A DNA stretch of 40,853 nt from an uncultured Prevotellaceae bacterium (lineage in GTDB: Bacteria > Bacteroidota > Bacteroidia > Bacteroidales > Bacteroidaceae). Both the position numbers and the translations under genes were made by a program. The stretch is taken from NCBI GenBank assembly GCA_947169245.1, contig CAMVPA010000031.1:1-40853 (forward strand). Reading direction: 5' to 3'. Shown one piece after another: positions 14,518-21,841 of this stretch. The notes under the pieces were generated by a model. That model was not told the DNA's origin and searched no databases. It saw only the letters and a program-made list of their open reading frames with translations. The stretch's first letter is position 1. Every line of letters begins with the position of its first letter.

Positions 14518-14636
14518 GGAGTCCGGACTCCGAAAAGTTCGGAAGTTCGGAAGTTCGGATATTTAGTGTAATTATTAAAAAAATTAACTATTTATATATA
14601 TATGTCACTGAAATTCGGAACTTCGGAAGTTCCGAA
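14518..14636. repeat. Palindromes and TTCGGA octamer repeats
   Basis: The region holds a perfect palindrome GGAGTCCGGACTCC (14518-14531), three tandem octamers AGTTCGGA (14536-14559), an AT-rich stretch, and a 23-base palindrome (14614-14636, TTCGGAACTTC on one arm, single central base) made of the same TTCGGA half-sites. It is gene-free. It could be a protein-binding array or a simple-repeat expansion. Confidence 0.6.
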
Positions 14637-14710
14637 CTTCTGAACATCTCCTTCTTATAAAGTCTCTCCGCGACGGGAGGACTGGTATGTGGATTATCTT
14701 CAGAGAAGAA

Positions 14711-14745
14711 ATTGGGGCTGAGTTCGTGAGAAACCCAGCCCCAAT
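14711..14745 (-). terminator. Terminator of the korBA operon
   Basis: ATTGGGGCTG (14711-14720) and CAGCCCCAAT (14736-14745) form a perfect 10-bp stem with further GTT/AAC pairing inside. TTTCTTCT follows on the minus strand. It lies 31 bases after the korB stop. Confidence 0.75.
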
Positions 14746-14775
14746 AGTAGGAATTGTTATGCTCTGACTGCGCGT

Positions 14776-15780
14776 TTACTGAACAGTCCAGATGTCGTTG
14801 GTCTCCAGAAGCTCCTCGAAGTTGTGGTACTTCTTCTGGGCAGAGACTTCTGCGAGCTGTGCGTGAACGGCGTCGTTGTAGGTGGGAGCGTCGACATCGC
14901 GGATAACGCCAAGGGCAATGGGGAAGCCGTCCTCAGGTGTCATCAGGGCGAGCTTCAGCTGCAGGGTGTTGTCCTGGCAGTGGGCATCGTGAACGAGGAC
15001 GTCGTCAATGGTGTAGCCGTCCTTCCCTATCTCGACAACCTTCAGGCCGAAGCCCTGCTGCACGAGACCGAACTCCGAGTTCTCGCCGAAGACGAGCTTC
15101 TCGCCGTGACGGACGTAGATGGCGTTCTTCTTACGGCCCTCGTTGTTGTAAACCACATCGTGGCAGTGGTCGTTGAAGATGACGCAGTTCTGCAGCACCT
15201 CAGTGACGCTGGCGCCCTTGTGCTTGTAGGCTGCCTGCAGCACCTCGACGGTACCCTTGGCATCGGTAGCCACGCAACGGGCGAAGAAGTGGCCGCGGGC
15301 ACCAAAGCAGAGCTCGGCAGGGCGGAACGGGTCCTCGACGGTGCCGTAGGGGCTCGACTTAGAGACGAAGCCACGGGGCGAGGTGGGCGAGTACTGACCC
15401 TTCGTCAGACCGTAGATGCGGTTGTTCAGGAGAATCATGTTCAGGTCGATGTTGCGACGGTTGGCATGGATGAAGTGGTTGCCACCGATAGCCAGTCCGT
15501 CGCCGTCGCCAGACACCTGCCATACGGTGAGGTCGGGGTTAGCCACCTTGGCGCCAGTAGCGATGGCGGCAGCACGACCGTGGATGGTGTTCATGCCGTA
15601 GGTAGCCATGTAGTGGGGCAGACGGCTGGAGCAGCCGATACCGGAGATGACTGCGACGTTCTCAGGGGCTACGCCAATCTCGGCCATAGCCTTATGGAGT
15701 GAAGCCAGGAAGAAGTGGTCGCCGCAACCAGGGCACCAACGGGGCTGGCCTTTCTTGTAATCTTGTGCTGTATAACTCAT
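14776..15780 (-). CDS. korB: 2-oxoacid:ferredoxin oxidoreductase, beta subunit
   Basis: This subunit binds thiamine diphosphate in the enzyme that oxidatively decarboxylates a 2-oxoacid (probably 2-oxoglutarate) to the acyl-CoA while reducing ferredoxin. Visible motifs are CPGCGDH at ~16-22, the GIGCSSR loop, HGRAAAIATGAK, and the TPP/magnesium motif VSGDGDGLAIGGNHF followed by LLNNRIYGLTKGQYSPTSP. Length (334 residues) is normal for KorB. It lies 23 bases after korA and ends at a strong terminator. No separate ferredoxin-like delta subunit is encoded next to it, as usual for two-subunit enzymes. Substrate choice between 2-oxoglutarate and other 2-oxoacids is not settled by the motifs. Confidence 0.9.
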   Translation of the reverse strand: MSYTAQDYKKGQPRWCPGCGDHFFLASLHKAMAEIGVAPENVAVISGIGCSSRLPHYMATYGMNTIHGRAAAIATGAKVANPDLTVWQVSGDGDGLAIGGNHFIHANRRNIDLNMILLNNRIYGLTKGQYSPTSPRGFVSKSSPYGTVEDPFRPAELCFGARGHFFARCVATDAKGTVEVLQAAYKHKGASVTEVLQNCVIFNDHCHDVVYNNEGRKKNAIYVRHGEKLVFGENSEFGLVQQGFGLKVVEIGKDGYTIDDVLVHDAHCQDNTLQLKLALMTPEDGFPIALGVIRDVDAPTYNDAVHAQLAEVSAQKKYHNFEELLETNDIWTVQ

Positions 15781-15803
15781 AGCTTTTTACTTATTTTACC
15801 TTT

Positions 15804-17651
15804 TTACTTCTTCAAGATTTCCTCGAATGCGTTGACTAACTCCTCGACCACGAAGGGCTGACCCTTGACCTGGTTGAACTGGAAGGGAACGAAGTTGTCG
15901 ACCTTCATACGCAGGTAGCCGGCCAGCTGACCCATGTTCTGCTCGGCCACCACCACCTTCTTGTACTTAGAGAGCACTTCGGCCGTGTTCTTGGGCAGCG
16001 GATTCAGGTACTTGAAGTGGGCCTGTGCCACCTTGTAGCCTTTGGAACGGAGCTCGTCCATGGCCGAGTGCAGATGACCGTAGGTAGAGCCGAAGCCCAC
16101 GATGAGCAGGTCGGCATCCTGAACGTCGCCAGCCACCTCGAGGTCGGGCACCTGGATATTGTCTATCTTCTGCTGACGCAGACGCGTCATCAGGTCGTGG
16201 TTCTCAGGATTCGTCGAGATGGCGCCCGTGTTAGAGTCCTTCTCCAGTCCACCAAGAATATGAGCAAACCCTTCACGGCCAGGCACAGCCCAGTAGCGGG
16301 TACCATTCTCAGCACGCATGTAGGGTGTCCACTTGCCCTTCAGCTCCTCAGGAACATAGGGAGGATTGATGGGGTCGAGCTTATCCATCTCAGGCAGTTT
16401 GAAGGCGCCAGAGCCGTTGGCCACGAAGGCATCGGTGAGCAGCACGACAGGCGTCATGTGCTCCAAGGCAATCTTACAAGCCTGGTAGGCAGCGTCGAAG
16501 CAGTCGGTAGGACTGGTGGCAGCCATCACAGGCATGGGGCTCTCACCGTTACGTCCGAAGAGGGCCTGCAACAGGTCGGTCTGCTCCGACTTCGTGGGAA
16601 GACCAGTGGCAGGACCACCACGCTGCACGTCGAGCACAACGAGCGGCAACTCCATGATGACGGCGAGGTTCATGGCCTCGGACTTCAGGCAGATGCCAGG
16701 GCCAGAGGTTGAGGTGACGCCAAGAGCACCGGCGAACGAAGCGCCAAGGGCAGAGGCACAGCCACTGATCTCGTCCTCGCACTGAACGGTGATGACACCG
16801 CAAGACTTATGCTTTGACAGCTCGTGGAGCACGTCGGTAGCAGGCGTAATGGGGTAAGAACCCAGATAGAGACGCAAGCCTGCCTTCTCGGCAGCAGCAA
16901 TGAAACCGTAGGCCGTAGCCTTGTTACCCGTAATATCCATGTAACGGCCGGGCTCCTTCTCCTTAGACTCCACGCGATAGACGTTGATGGCGCTGGAGTG
17001 GGTGTTGTGACCATAGTCCCAACCAGCCTGGATGACCTTGATGTTGGCCTCAGCGATGGCAGGCTTCTTGGCAAACTTCTCACGCAGGAAATTGGCCACA
17101 AGGTTCAGGTCGCGGTCGAAGAGCCAGCAGACGAGGCCGAGTGCAAACATGTTACGGCACTTGAGCATGGCCTTGTTATCCATACCACTATCAGCCAGAC
17201 AGTCCTTCACCATTGTGGTGAGCGGACACTGAATGACGCGGTCGGGATCGATGCCCATCTCGCCGAGATAGTCCTCCGTCTGGAACTGTGCCTTCTCCAA
17301 ATCCTTGGGACCGAAAGAGTCGGTGTCGATGATAATCGTAGCACCAGGCTTGGCATAGCGATACTGCGTCTTCAGCGCAGCAGCATTCATGGCGACGAGC
17401 ACGTCGCACTTGTCGCCAGGGGTATAGACCTTGCCTGCACCGATGTGCACCTGAAAACCAGAGACACCCGTCAGCGAACCTTGCGGGGCGCGGATGTCAG
17501 CGGGGTAGTCGGGGAATGTGGAAATGCCGTTACCAACGGTGGCACTGACCGTAGAAAAGATGTTGCCGGCCAGCTGCATGCCGTCGCCGGAGTCACCAGA
17601 GAAGCGGACCACAACCTGGTCCAGTTCCTTCACTTCTAATTGTTCTGCCAT
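15804..17651 (-). CDS. korA: 2-oxoacid:ferredoxin oxidoreductase, fused gamma-alpha subunit
   Basis: A 615-residue protein combining the gamma domain (~1-190: VRFSGDSGDGMQLAGNIFS, FPDYPADIRAPQGSLTGVSGFQVHIG) with the alpha pyrimidine-binding and core domains (~210-615: LYLGSYPITPATDVLHELS, CEDEISGCASALGASFAGALGVTSTSGPGICLKSE shown in part, RGGPATGLPTKSEQTDLLQA). It pairs with KorB to convert 2-oxoacids and CoA to acyl-CoA in anaerobic carbon metabolism, a reductive link between TCA intermediates and ferredoxin. It is the first gene of the two-gene operon and has a consensus promoter at 17693-17724. Confidence 0.9.
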   Translation of the reverse strand: MAEQLEVKELDQVVVRFSGDSGDGMQLAGNIFSTVSATVGNGISTFPDYPADIRAPQGSLTGVSGFQVHIGAGKVYTPGDKCDVLVAMNAAALKTQYRYAKPGATIIIDTDSFGPKDLEKAQFQTEDYLGEMGIDPDRVIQCPLTTMVKDCLADSGMDNKAMLKCRNMFALGLVCWLFDRDLNLVANFLREKFAKKPAIAEANIKVIQAGWDYGHNTHSSAINVYRVESKEKEPGRYMDITGNKATAYGFIAAAEKAGLRLYLGSYPITPATDVLHELSKHKSCGVITVQCEDEISGCASALGASFAGALGVTSTSGPGICLKSEAMNLAVIMELPLVVLDVQRGGPATGLPTKSEQTDLLQALFGRNGESPMPVMAATSPTDCFDAAYQACKIALEHMTPVVLLTDAFVANGSGAFKLPEMDKLDPINPPYVPEELKGKWTPYMRAENGTRYWAVPGREGFAHILGGLEKDSNTGAISTNPENHDLMTRLRQQKIDNIQVPDLEVAGDVQDADLLIVGFGSTYGHLHSAMDELRSKGYKVAQAHFKYLNPLPKNTAEVLSKYKKVVVAEQNMGQLAGYLRMKVDNFVPFQFNQVKGQPFVVEELVNAFEEILKK

Positions 17652-17692
17652 AACAATATTGTATTAATTACTACATTCTACTTAAGCGGCTG

Positions 17693-17724
17693 CAAAATTA
17701 TTCATTTTTGGCGGAATAGCCAAA
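17693..17724 (-). promoter_or_regulatory. Consensus promoter of korAB
   Basis: The minus strand carries TTTG (plus 17721-17724), a 20-base spacer and TAATTTTG (plus 17693-17700). The leader is about 35-40 bases. Confidence 0.6.
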
Positions 17725-17735
17725 GAAAACAAGCA

Positions 17736-17779
17736 AAAAGTGCATATTTGCAGCAGAAAACTTGCAAATATGCACTTTT
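17736..17779 (-). terminator. Long hairpin terminator after the sirtuin gene
   Basis: A perfect 17-base inverted repeat (AAAAGTGCATATTTGCA at 17736-17752; complement at 17763-17779) with a 10-base loop ends in TTTTT on the minus strand. It lies between the sirtuin stop (17804) and the korA promoter. A third partial copy (AAATATGCACAAAA) follows at ~17788-17801. Confidence 0.75.
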
Positions 17780-17803
17780 GATGCTATAAATATGCACAAA
17801 ATG

Positions 17804-18499
17804 TCAGCCTTTGTCTAGAATTTCCATCAGTTCCTTCATGCCCTCGGAGGCACCCTTCTGTATCTGATGGACGCGTCCGCCGGCACTGATGGGGTTGGGG
17901 TCAATGAGGTAGATGGGTGTCGAGGGACTGGCGTAGTGAATGAGTCCGGCGGCAGGATAGACAGCCAGCGACGTGCCGATGATGATCATGATGTCAGCCG
18001 TCTGCACCTCCTCAGCGGCAACGGTGATGTTGGGCACTGCCTCGCCGAAGAACACGATGAACGGGCGCAGCAGTGAGCCGTCGCCAGCCTTTGTGCCTGG
18101 TTCCACTTCGCAGTTGTCGGGCGTCAGCGTCATCTGGTAGCGGGAGTCGTCGACATCACGGCTGGAGCACACCTTCATCAGCTCGCCATGCAGATGGATG
18201 ACCTTCGAGGAGCCAGCCTGCTCATGCAGGTTGTCGACGTTCTGCGTCACCACCGTCACATCGTACTTCTCCTCAAGCTTGGCCACCAGGCGGTGGCCCT
18301 CGTTAGGCTTCACACCCCAGCACTTCTTGCGGAGCATGTTGTAGAAGTTAGTTACCAGTGTGGGGTCGGCCTCCCATCCTTCGTGAGTAGCCACCTGACT
18401 AACGGGATACTCTTCCCACAGTCCGTCGGCATCGCGGAATGTCTTCAGACCACTTTCCACCGACATGCCGGCACCCGTCAAAACAACAATCTTTTTCAT
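17804..18499 (-). CDS. cobB: Sir2-type NAD-dependent protein deacylase
   Basis: Sirtuin motifs are complete in the Rossmann part: VLTGAGMSVESGLKTFRD at the N-terminus, TQNVDNLHEQAG, the catalytic histidine in HLHGEL, FIVFFGEAVP, IIIGTSLAVYPAAGLI and LIDPNP. The enzyme removes acyl groups from lysines using NAD. The usual four-cysteine zinc site is absent: only one Cys (MKVCSS) lies in that segment, followed by RDVDDSRYQM. This zinc-free form is known among some bacterial sirtuins. Length (231 residues) is normal. It is a single-gene unit with promoter 18520-18527 and terminator 17736-17779. Confidence 0.9.
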   Translation of the reverse strand: MKKIVVLTGAGMSVESGLKTFRDADGLWEEYPVSQVATHEGWEADPTLVTNFYNMLRKKCWGVKPNEGHRLVAKLEEKYDVTVVTQNVDNLHEQAGSSKVIHLHGELMKVCSSRDVDDSRYQMTLTPDNCEVEPGTKAGDGSLLRPFIVFFGEAVPNITVAAEEVQTADIMIIIGTSLAVYPAAGLIHYASPSTPIYLIDPNPISAGGRVHQIQKGASEGMKELMEILDKG

Positions 18500-18519
18500 A
18501 AGCCAAGAGTTATATGATG

Positions 18520-18527
18520 CAAAGTTA
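18520..18527 (-). promoter_or_regulatory. -7 element of the sirtuin promoter
   Basis: The minus strand reads TAACTTTG, 21 bases before the start codon at 18499. No TTTG is seen at the usual distance. Confidence 0.55.
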
Positions 18528-18587
18528 AGGAAAAGTTTGGAATTTAGCGTTAAGAATTAAGAAATTTTGTTCTGCATCAGCAATTTT

Positions 18588-18615
18588 TTCACTTTTCACT
18601 CTTCACTTTTCACTT
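18588..18615. repeat. TTCACTT heptamer repeat before the FKBP promoter
   Basis: Four heptamers in tandem (TTCACTT, TTCACTC, TTCACTT, TTCACTT) end eight bases before the TACCTTTG element at 18624-18631. They occupy the position where a -33 element would lie. Confidence 0.7.
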
Positions 18616-18623
18616 TTTTATTG

Positions 18624-18631
18624 TACCTTTG
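18624..18631 (+). promoter_or_regulatory. -7 element of the FKBP cluster promoter
   Basis: TACCTTTG on the plus strand, 44 bases before the first FKBP start codon at 18675, preceded by the heptamer tract rather than a TTTG element. Confidence 0.6.
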
Positions 18632-18674
18632 CCGCGATTTTCGGAAATTTACACATTATTATTAAGAGAAAGAC

Positions 18675-19280
18675 ATGGATAAAGTAAGCTACGCCTTAGG
18701 CTTGGGCATTGGTCAGCAGCTGTCACAAATGGGTGCCAGCGAGCTGAATATCGACGATTTCGCACAGGCCATCAAGGACGTCATCGCCGGAGCGGAACTG
18801 AAGGTTCAACACCGTGAGGCACAGCAGATTGTGCAGGACTATTTCGCACAGCAGGAGAAGAAGATTAACGCTCAGCGAGCCGAGCAGGGCAAGGCCCAGA
18901 AGGAAGCCGGCGAGAAATACCTGGCAGAGAACGCCAAGAAGGAAGGTGTCGTCACCACCAATAGCGGTCTGCAGTACAAGGTGCTCAAAGAGGGCAACGG
19001 CAAGCAACCCACAGCCAAGGACACGGTGATGTGTCACTACGAGGGCTTCCTCATCGACGGTACCGTCTTTGACAGCAGTGTTCAGCGCGGCGAGCCCGCC
19101 ACATTCCCCCTGCAGCAGGTGATTGCAGGCTGGACAGAGGGCTTGCAGCTGATGAAGGAGGGTGCCAAGTACCGTTTCTTCATCCCCTATCGTCTGGGTT
19201 ACGGCGAGGGTGGTGCCGGAGCATCGATTCCCCCCTATGCCGCACTGATTTTCGACGTAGAGCTGATACAAGTGGTGTAA
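18675..19280 (+). CDS. Cytoplasmic FKBP-type peptidyl-prolyl isomerase
   Basis: A 201-residue protein without signal peptide. An N-terminal helical dimerisation part (~1-85, MDKVSYALGLGIGQQLSQ..., as in FkpA/FklB/Mip proteins) precedes the FKBP domain (~95-201: TNSGLQYKVLKEGNGKQPTAKD, VMCHYEGFLIDGTVFDSS, VIAGWTEGLQLMKEGAKYRFFIPYRLGYG, IPPYAALIFDVELIQV). It catalyses cis-trans isomerisation of X-Pro bonds and probably acts as a chaperone. It is the first of three related genes in a row, and the only one predicted to stay in the cytoplasm. A CCCATAGG-like repeat lies in the gap after it. Confidence 0.9.
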   Translation: MDKVSYALGLGIGQQLSQMGASELNIDDFAQAIKDVIAGAELKVQHREAQQIVQDYFAQQEKKINAQRAEQGKAQKEAGEKYLAENAKKEGVVTTNSGLQYKVLKEGNGKQPTAKDTVMCHYEGFLIDGTVFDSSVQRGEPATFPLQQVIAGWTEGLQLMKEGAKYRFFIPYRLGYGEGGAGASIPPYAALIFDVELIQVV

Positions 19281-19282
19281 TA

Positions 19283-19326
19283 AGCCCATAAGTCCCATAG
19301 GCCCCATGAGCCCCATAGGCCCCATA
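19283..19326. repeat. CCCATAGG-type tandem repeat between FKBP genes
   Basis: Degenerate units of about nine to ten bases (CCCATAAGT, CCCATAGGC, CCCATGAGC, CCCATAGGC, CCCATAAG) lie directly after the stop of the first FKBP gene. Confidence 0.6.
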
Positions 19327-19364
19327 AGAAAATTGCAAACCAAAATATTAATTAAACAACAACA

Positions 19365-20243
19365 ATGAAAAAGTTAATGATTGTAGCCTCTATGGCTATT
19401 GTAGCTGCTGGCTTCACCGCCTGCGGCAACCAGACTCCCACAGCAAACCTGAAGACCGATGTCGACACCATGAGCTACGCCATCGGTATGGCTCAGACAC
19501 AAGGTCTGAAAGAGTATCTCGTCAACCAGCTGGGTGTTGACACCGCTTACATCGGTGAGTTCATCAAGGGTCTCAACGAGGGTGCTAACGCTGGCGACAA
19601 CAAGAAGAAGGCCGCCTACTATGCCGGTATCCAGATTGGTCAGCAGATTGGCAACCAGATGGTGAAGGGCATCAACCGCGAGGTGTTCGGCAACGACTCT
19701 ACAAAGACCATCTCACTGAAGAACTTCATGGCTGGCTTCATCAGCGGAACAACGGGCAAGCAGGGTCTCATGACTGTTGAGCAGGCTCAGACCGTAGCCC
19801 AGGATAAGATGCGCGAGATCAAGGCTAAGAGCCTGGAGGCTGAGTACGGTCCCAACAAGGAGGCTGGCGAGAAGTTCCTCGCTGCCAACGCCAAGAAGGA
19901 CGGTGTGAAGACACTGGAGAGCGGCGTTCAGTACAAGGTCATCAAGGAAGGTACGGGTGCCATCCCCGCCGACACCTCACTGGTGAAGGTTCACTATGAG
20001 GGCCGTCTGCTCAACGACACCGTCTTCGACAGCTCTTACAAGCGTGGTGAGCCCCTCACCCTGCGCTGCAACCAGGTCATCAAGGGTTGGACTGACGTCA
20101 TGACTCACATGCCCGAGGGTTCTATCTGGGAGGTTTACATTCCTCAGGAGCTGGCTTACGGCGAGCGTGAGCAGGGCGACATCAAGCCTTTCTCAGCTCT
20201 GAAATTCAAAATTGAACTGATTGAAGTTAATCCCAAGAAGTAA
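19365..20243 (+). CDS. FKBP-type isomerase, predicted lipoprotein
   Basis: The N-terminus MKKLMIVASMAIVAAGFTACGNQ is a lipoprotein signal with lipobox FTAC, so the protein is likely anchored to the outer or inner membrane facing the periplasm. Residues ~30-170 form the helical dimerisation region (DTMSYAIGMAQTQGLKEYL, AAYYAGIQIGQQIGNQM). The FKBP domain follows (~185-292: LESGVQYKVIKEGTGAIPADTS, VHYEGRLLNDTVFDSS, VIKGWTDVMTHMPEGSIWEVYIPQELAYG, KPFSALKFKIELIEV). It assists folding of exported proteins. It is two bases from the third FKBP gene. Confidence 0.9.
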   Translation: MKKLMIVASMAIVAAGFTACGNQTPTANLKTDVDTMSYAIGMAQTQGLKEYLVNQLGVDTAYIGEFIKGLNEGANAGDNKKKAAYYAGIQIGQQIGNQMVKGINREVFGNDSTKTISLKNFMAGFISGTTGKQGLMTVEQAQTVAQDKMREIKAKSLEAEYGPNKEAGEKFLAANAKKDGVKTLESGVQYKVIKEGTGAIPADTSLVKVHYEGRLLNDTVFDSSYKRGEPLTLRCNQVIKGWTDVMTHMPEGSIWEVYIPQELAYGEREQGDIKPFSALKFKIELIEVNPKK

Positions 20244-20245
20244 TC

Positions 20246-21220
20246 ATGAAGAAGCTGATTGTCATCACAGCACTCGCTCTCGTAGCGGGTGCTGCTTTTA
20301 ATACCGCCGAGGCGGCAAAGAAAAAGAAGAATGTGACCACTGAGGCTCCCGTCGAAGCACCCGTAGCCCTGGCCACTAGTTCCGACTCCGTCAGCTATGC
20401 TGCTGGTATCAGCGTCACCAACGGCCTCATTCCCTACCTCACCCAGCAGGGTGTCGACACCGCCTACATGGCCGACTTCATTCGCGGTTTCAAAGAACTC
20501 GTTAATTGTGGCGACAACCCCAAGCTGAAGGCTTATGCTGCCGGCATGGAGATAGCCAATCAGGTGAACGGACGCATGCTCCCTGGCATCAGCAAGGAGT
20601 TCAACGACTCACCCGACTCCATCATCGCTACACTCTTCTATCGTGGCTTCACCGACGCTCTGACTGCTGACACGACACACTTCACACTGGCTGTTGCCGA
20701 GGAGTACTTCAAGCAGAAGCAGGCTGCCGACAAGCTGGCTAAGGACGAGAAGCTCTATGGCCCGAACCGTGAGGCAGGTAAGAAGTTCCTGGAGGAGAAC
20801 GCCAAGAAAGACAGCGTCATCACCACTCCCAGCGGTCTTCAGTACAAAGTGCTTGTTCAGGGTGAAGGCGAAGTACCTCAACTCACCGACAAGGTGCTAG
20901 TGCACTACGAGGGTCGTCTCATCGACGGTACCGTCTTCGATGCTTCGAAGAGACACGGCGACAAGCCCTCTTCGTTCCGTCCCGACCAGGTCATCAGAGG
21001 ATGGACGGAGGCTCTGACCATGATGCCCGTTGGCTCAAAGTGGCAGCTCTACATTCCGCAGGAGCTGGCCTACGGCGAGCGCAACTCCGGACAGATTAAG
21101 CCCTACTCGACGCTCATCTTCGACGTTGAGCTCGTAGGTATTGACAAGCCTCAGCCAAAAGTCGAGGTGACAGAATCGAAAACTGCCACCAAAGACAAGA
21201 AAAAAGGTTCAAAGAAATAA
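20246..21220 (+). CDS. FKBP-type isomerase, exported
   Basis: A signal peptide (MKKLIVITALALVAGAAFNTAEAA) is followed by a Lys-rich linker (KKKKNVTTEAP), a helical region (~45-185: DSVSYAAGISVTNGLIPYL) and an FKBP domain (~195-305: TPSGLQYKVLVQGEGEVPQLTD, VHYEGRLIDGTVFDAS, VIRGWTEALTMMPVGSKWQLYIPQELAYG, KPYSTLIFDVELVGI). A basic tail ends KDKKKGSKK. It is close kin of the preceding lipoprotein and surely arose by duplication. It starts two bases after it and ends the operon before a strong terminator. Confidence 0.9.
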   Translation: MKKLIVITALALVAGAAFNTAEAAKKKKNVTTEAPVEAPVALATSSDSVSYAAGISVTNGLIPYLTQQGVDTAYMADFIRGFKELVNCGDNPKLKAYAAGMEIANQVNGRMLPGISKEFNDSPDSIIATLFYRGFTDALTADTTHFTLAVAEEYFKQKQAADKLAKDEKLYGPNREAGKKFLEENAKKDSVITTPSGLQYKVLVQGEGEVPQLTDKVLVHYEGRLIDGTVFDASKRHGDKPSSFRPDQVIRGWTEALTMMPVGSKWQLYIPQELAYGERNSGQIKPYSTLIFDVELVGIDKPQPKVEVTESKTATKDKKKGSKK

Positions 21221-21230
21221 CTTCAACACA

Positions 21231-21264
21231 AAGTGTGCCACGAAAATGGCACACTTTTTTTATT
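21231..21264 (+). terminator. Terminator of the FKBP cluster
   Basis: AAGTGTGCCA (21231-21240) and TGGCACACTT (21247-21256) form a perfect 10-bp stem with a 6-base loop, followed by a long T-rich run. Confidence 0.85.
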
Positions 21265-21279
21265 TTTTTCCGCTTTTTG

Positions 21280-21310
21280 TTGCAGGTATCGGCAAAAATG
21301 ATTACTTTTG
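21280..21310 (+). promoter_or_regulatory. Promoter of the Lrp/AsnC gene
   Basis: TTG (21280-21282), a 20-base spacer and TACTTTTG (21303-21310), which fits TAnnTTTG. The start codon follows at 21341. This rules out the earlier in-frame ATG at 21308, which lies inside the promoter. Confidence 0.55.
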
Positions 21311-21340
21311 CTGACAAATTGTAACACAACCCTCTTAGAA

Positions 21341-21805
21341 ATGGAAAAAATTGATAAGCTGGATAAGAAAATCCTGAGCATCTTGTCGAAGAACGCACGC
21401 ATTCCGTTTAAGGATGTGGCAGCAGAGTGCAACGTGTCGCGCGCAGCCATACATCAGCGCGTGCAGCACCTCATCGAGGCCGATGTCATCACTGGTAGTG
21501 GCTTCGACGTCAACCCCAAGAGCCTCGGCTATAGCACTTGCACCTACGTCGGCATCAATCTGGAGAAAGGTTCCATGTATAAGGATGTGGTCGAGGAACT
21601 GCAGCACATCCCCGAAGTTGTGGAGTGCCACTTCACCACAGGCCCCTACACCATGCTTGTCAAACTCTATGCCCGCGACAACGAACAGCTCATGGAACTG
21701 CTGAACGGCCGCCTGCAGGACATCCACGGCGTTGTGGCTACAGAGACGCTCATCTCGCTGGAGCAAAGCATCAAGCGCGAGATTCCCGTGCACGTAGAGG
21801 AGTAG
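21341..21805 (+). CDS. Lrp/AsnC-family transcriptional regulator
   Basis: A 154-residue protein starting MEKIDKLDKKILSILSKNARI. The N-terminal winged HTH is seen in FKDVAAECNVSRAAIHQRVQHLIEADVITG; the C-terminal RAM (ligand-binding, oligomerising) domain in YVGINLEKGSMYKDVVEELQHIPEVVECHFTTG, YTMLVKLYARDNEQLMELL and the final VVATETLISLEQSIKREIPV (quoted in pieces). Such proteins bind DNA as octamers and respond to amino acids. It lies 36 bases upstream of the amidotransferase/dipeptidase fusion gene, which may be under its control or simply co-transcribed with it. Confidence 0.9.
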   Translation: MEKIDKLDKKILSILSKNARIPFKDVAAECNVSRAAIHQRVQHLIEADVITGSGFDVNPKSLGYSTCTYVGINLEKGSMYKDVVEELQHIPEVVECHFTTGPYTMLVKLYARDNEQLMELLNGRLQDIHGVVATETLISLEQSIKREIPVHVEE

Positions 21806-21841
21806 CCAACAGCCCCCGGCAAATAGCTAACAGCTAATCTC

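Noticed and set aside
14824..15702. 292-codon frame antisense to korB
   Set aside because: It is a typical shadow of a GC-biased gene, Val/Leu/Gly-rich with no recognisable domain; korB motifs are complete on the other strand.
16824..17639. 271-codon frame antisense to korA
   Set aside because: It mirrors korA codons and shows no protein motifs.
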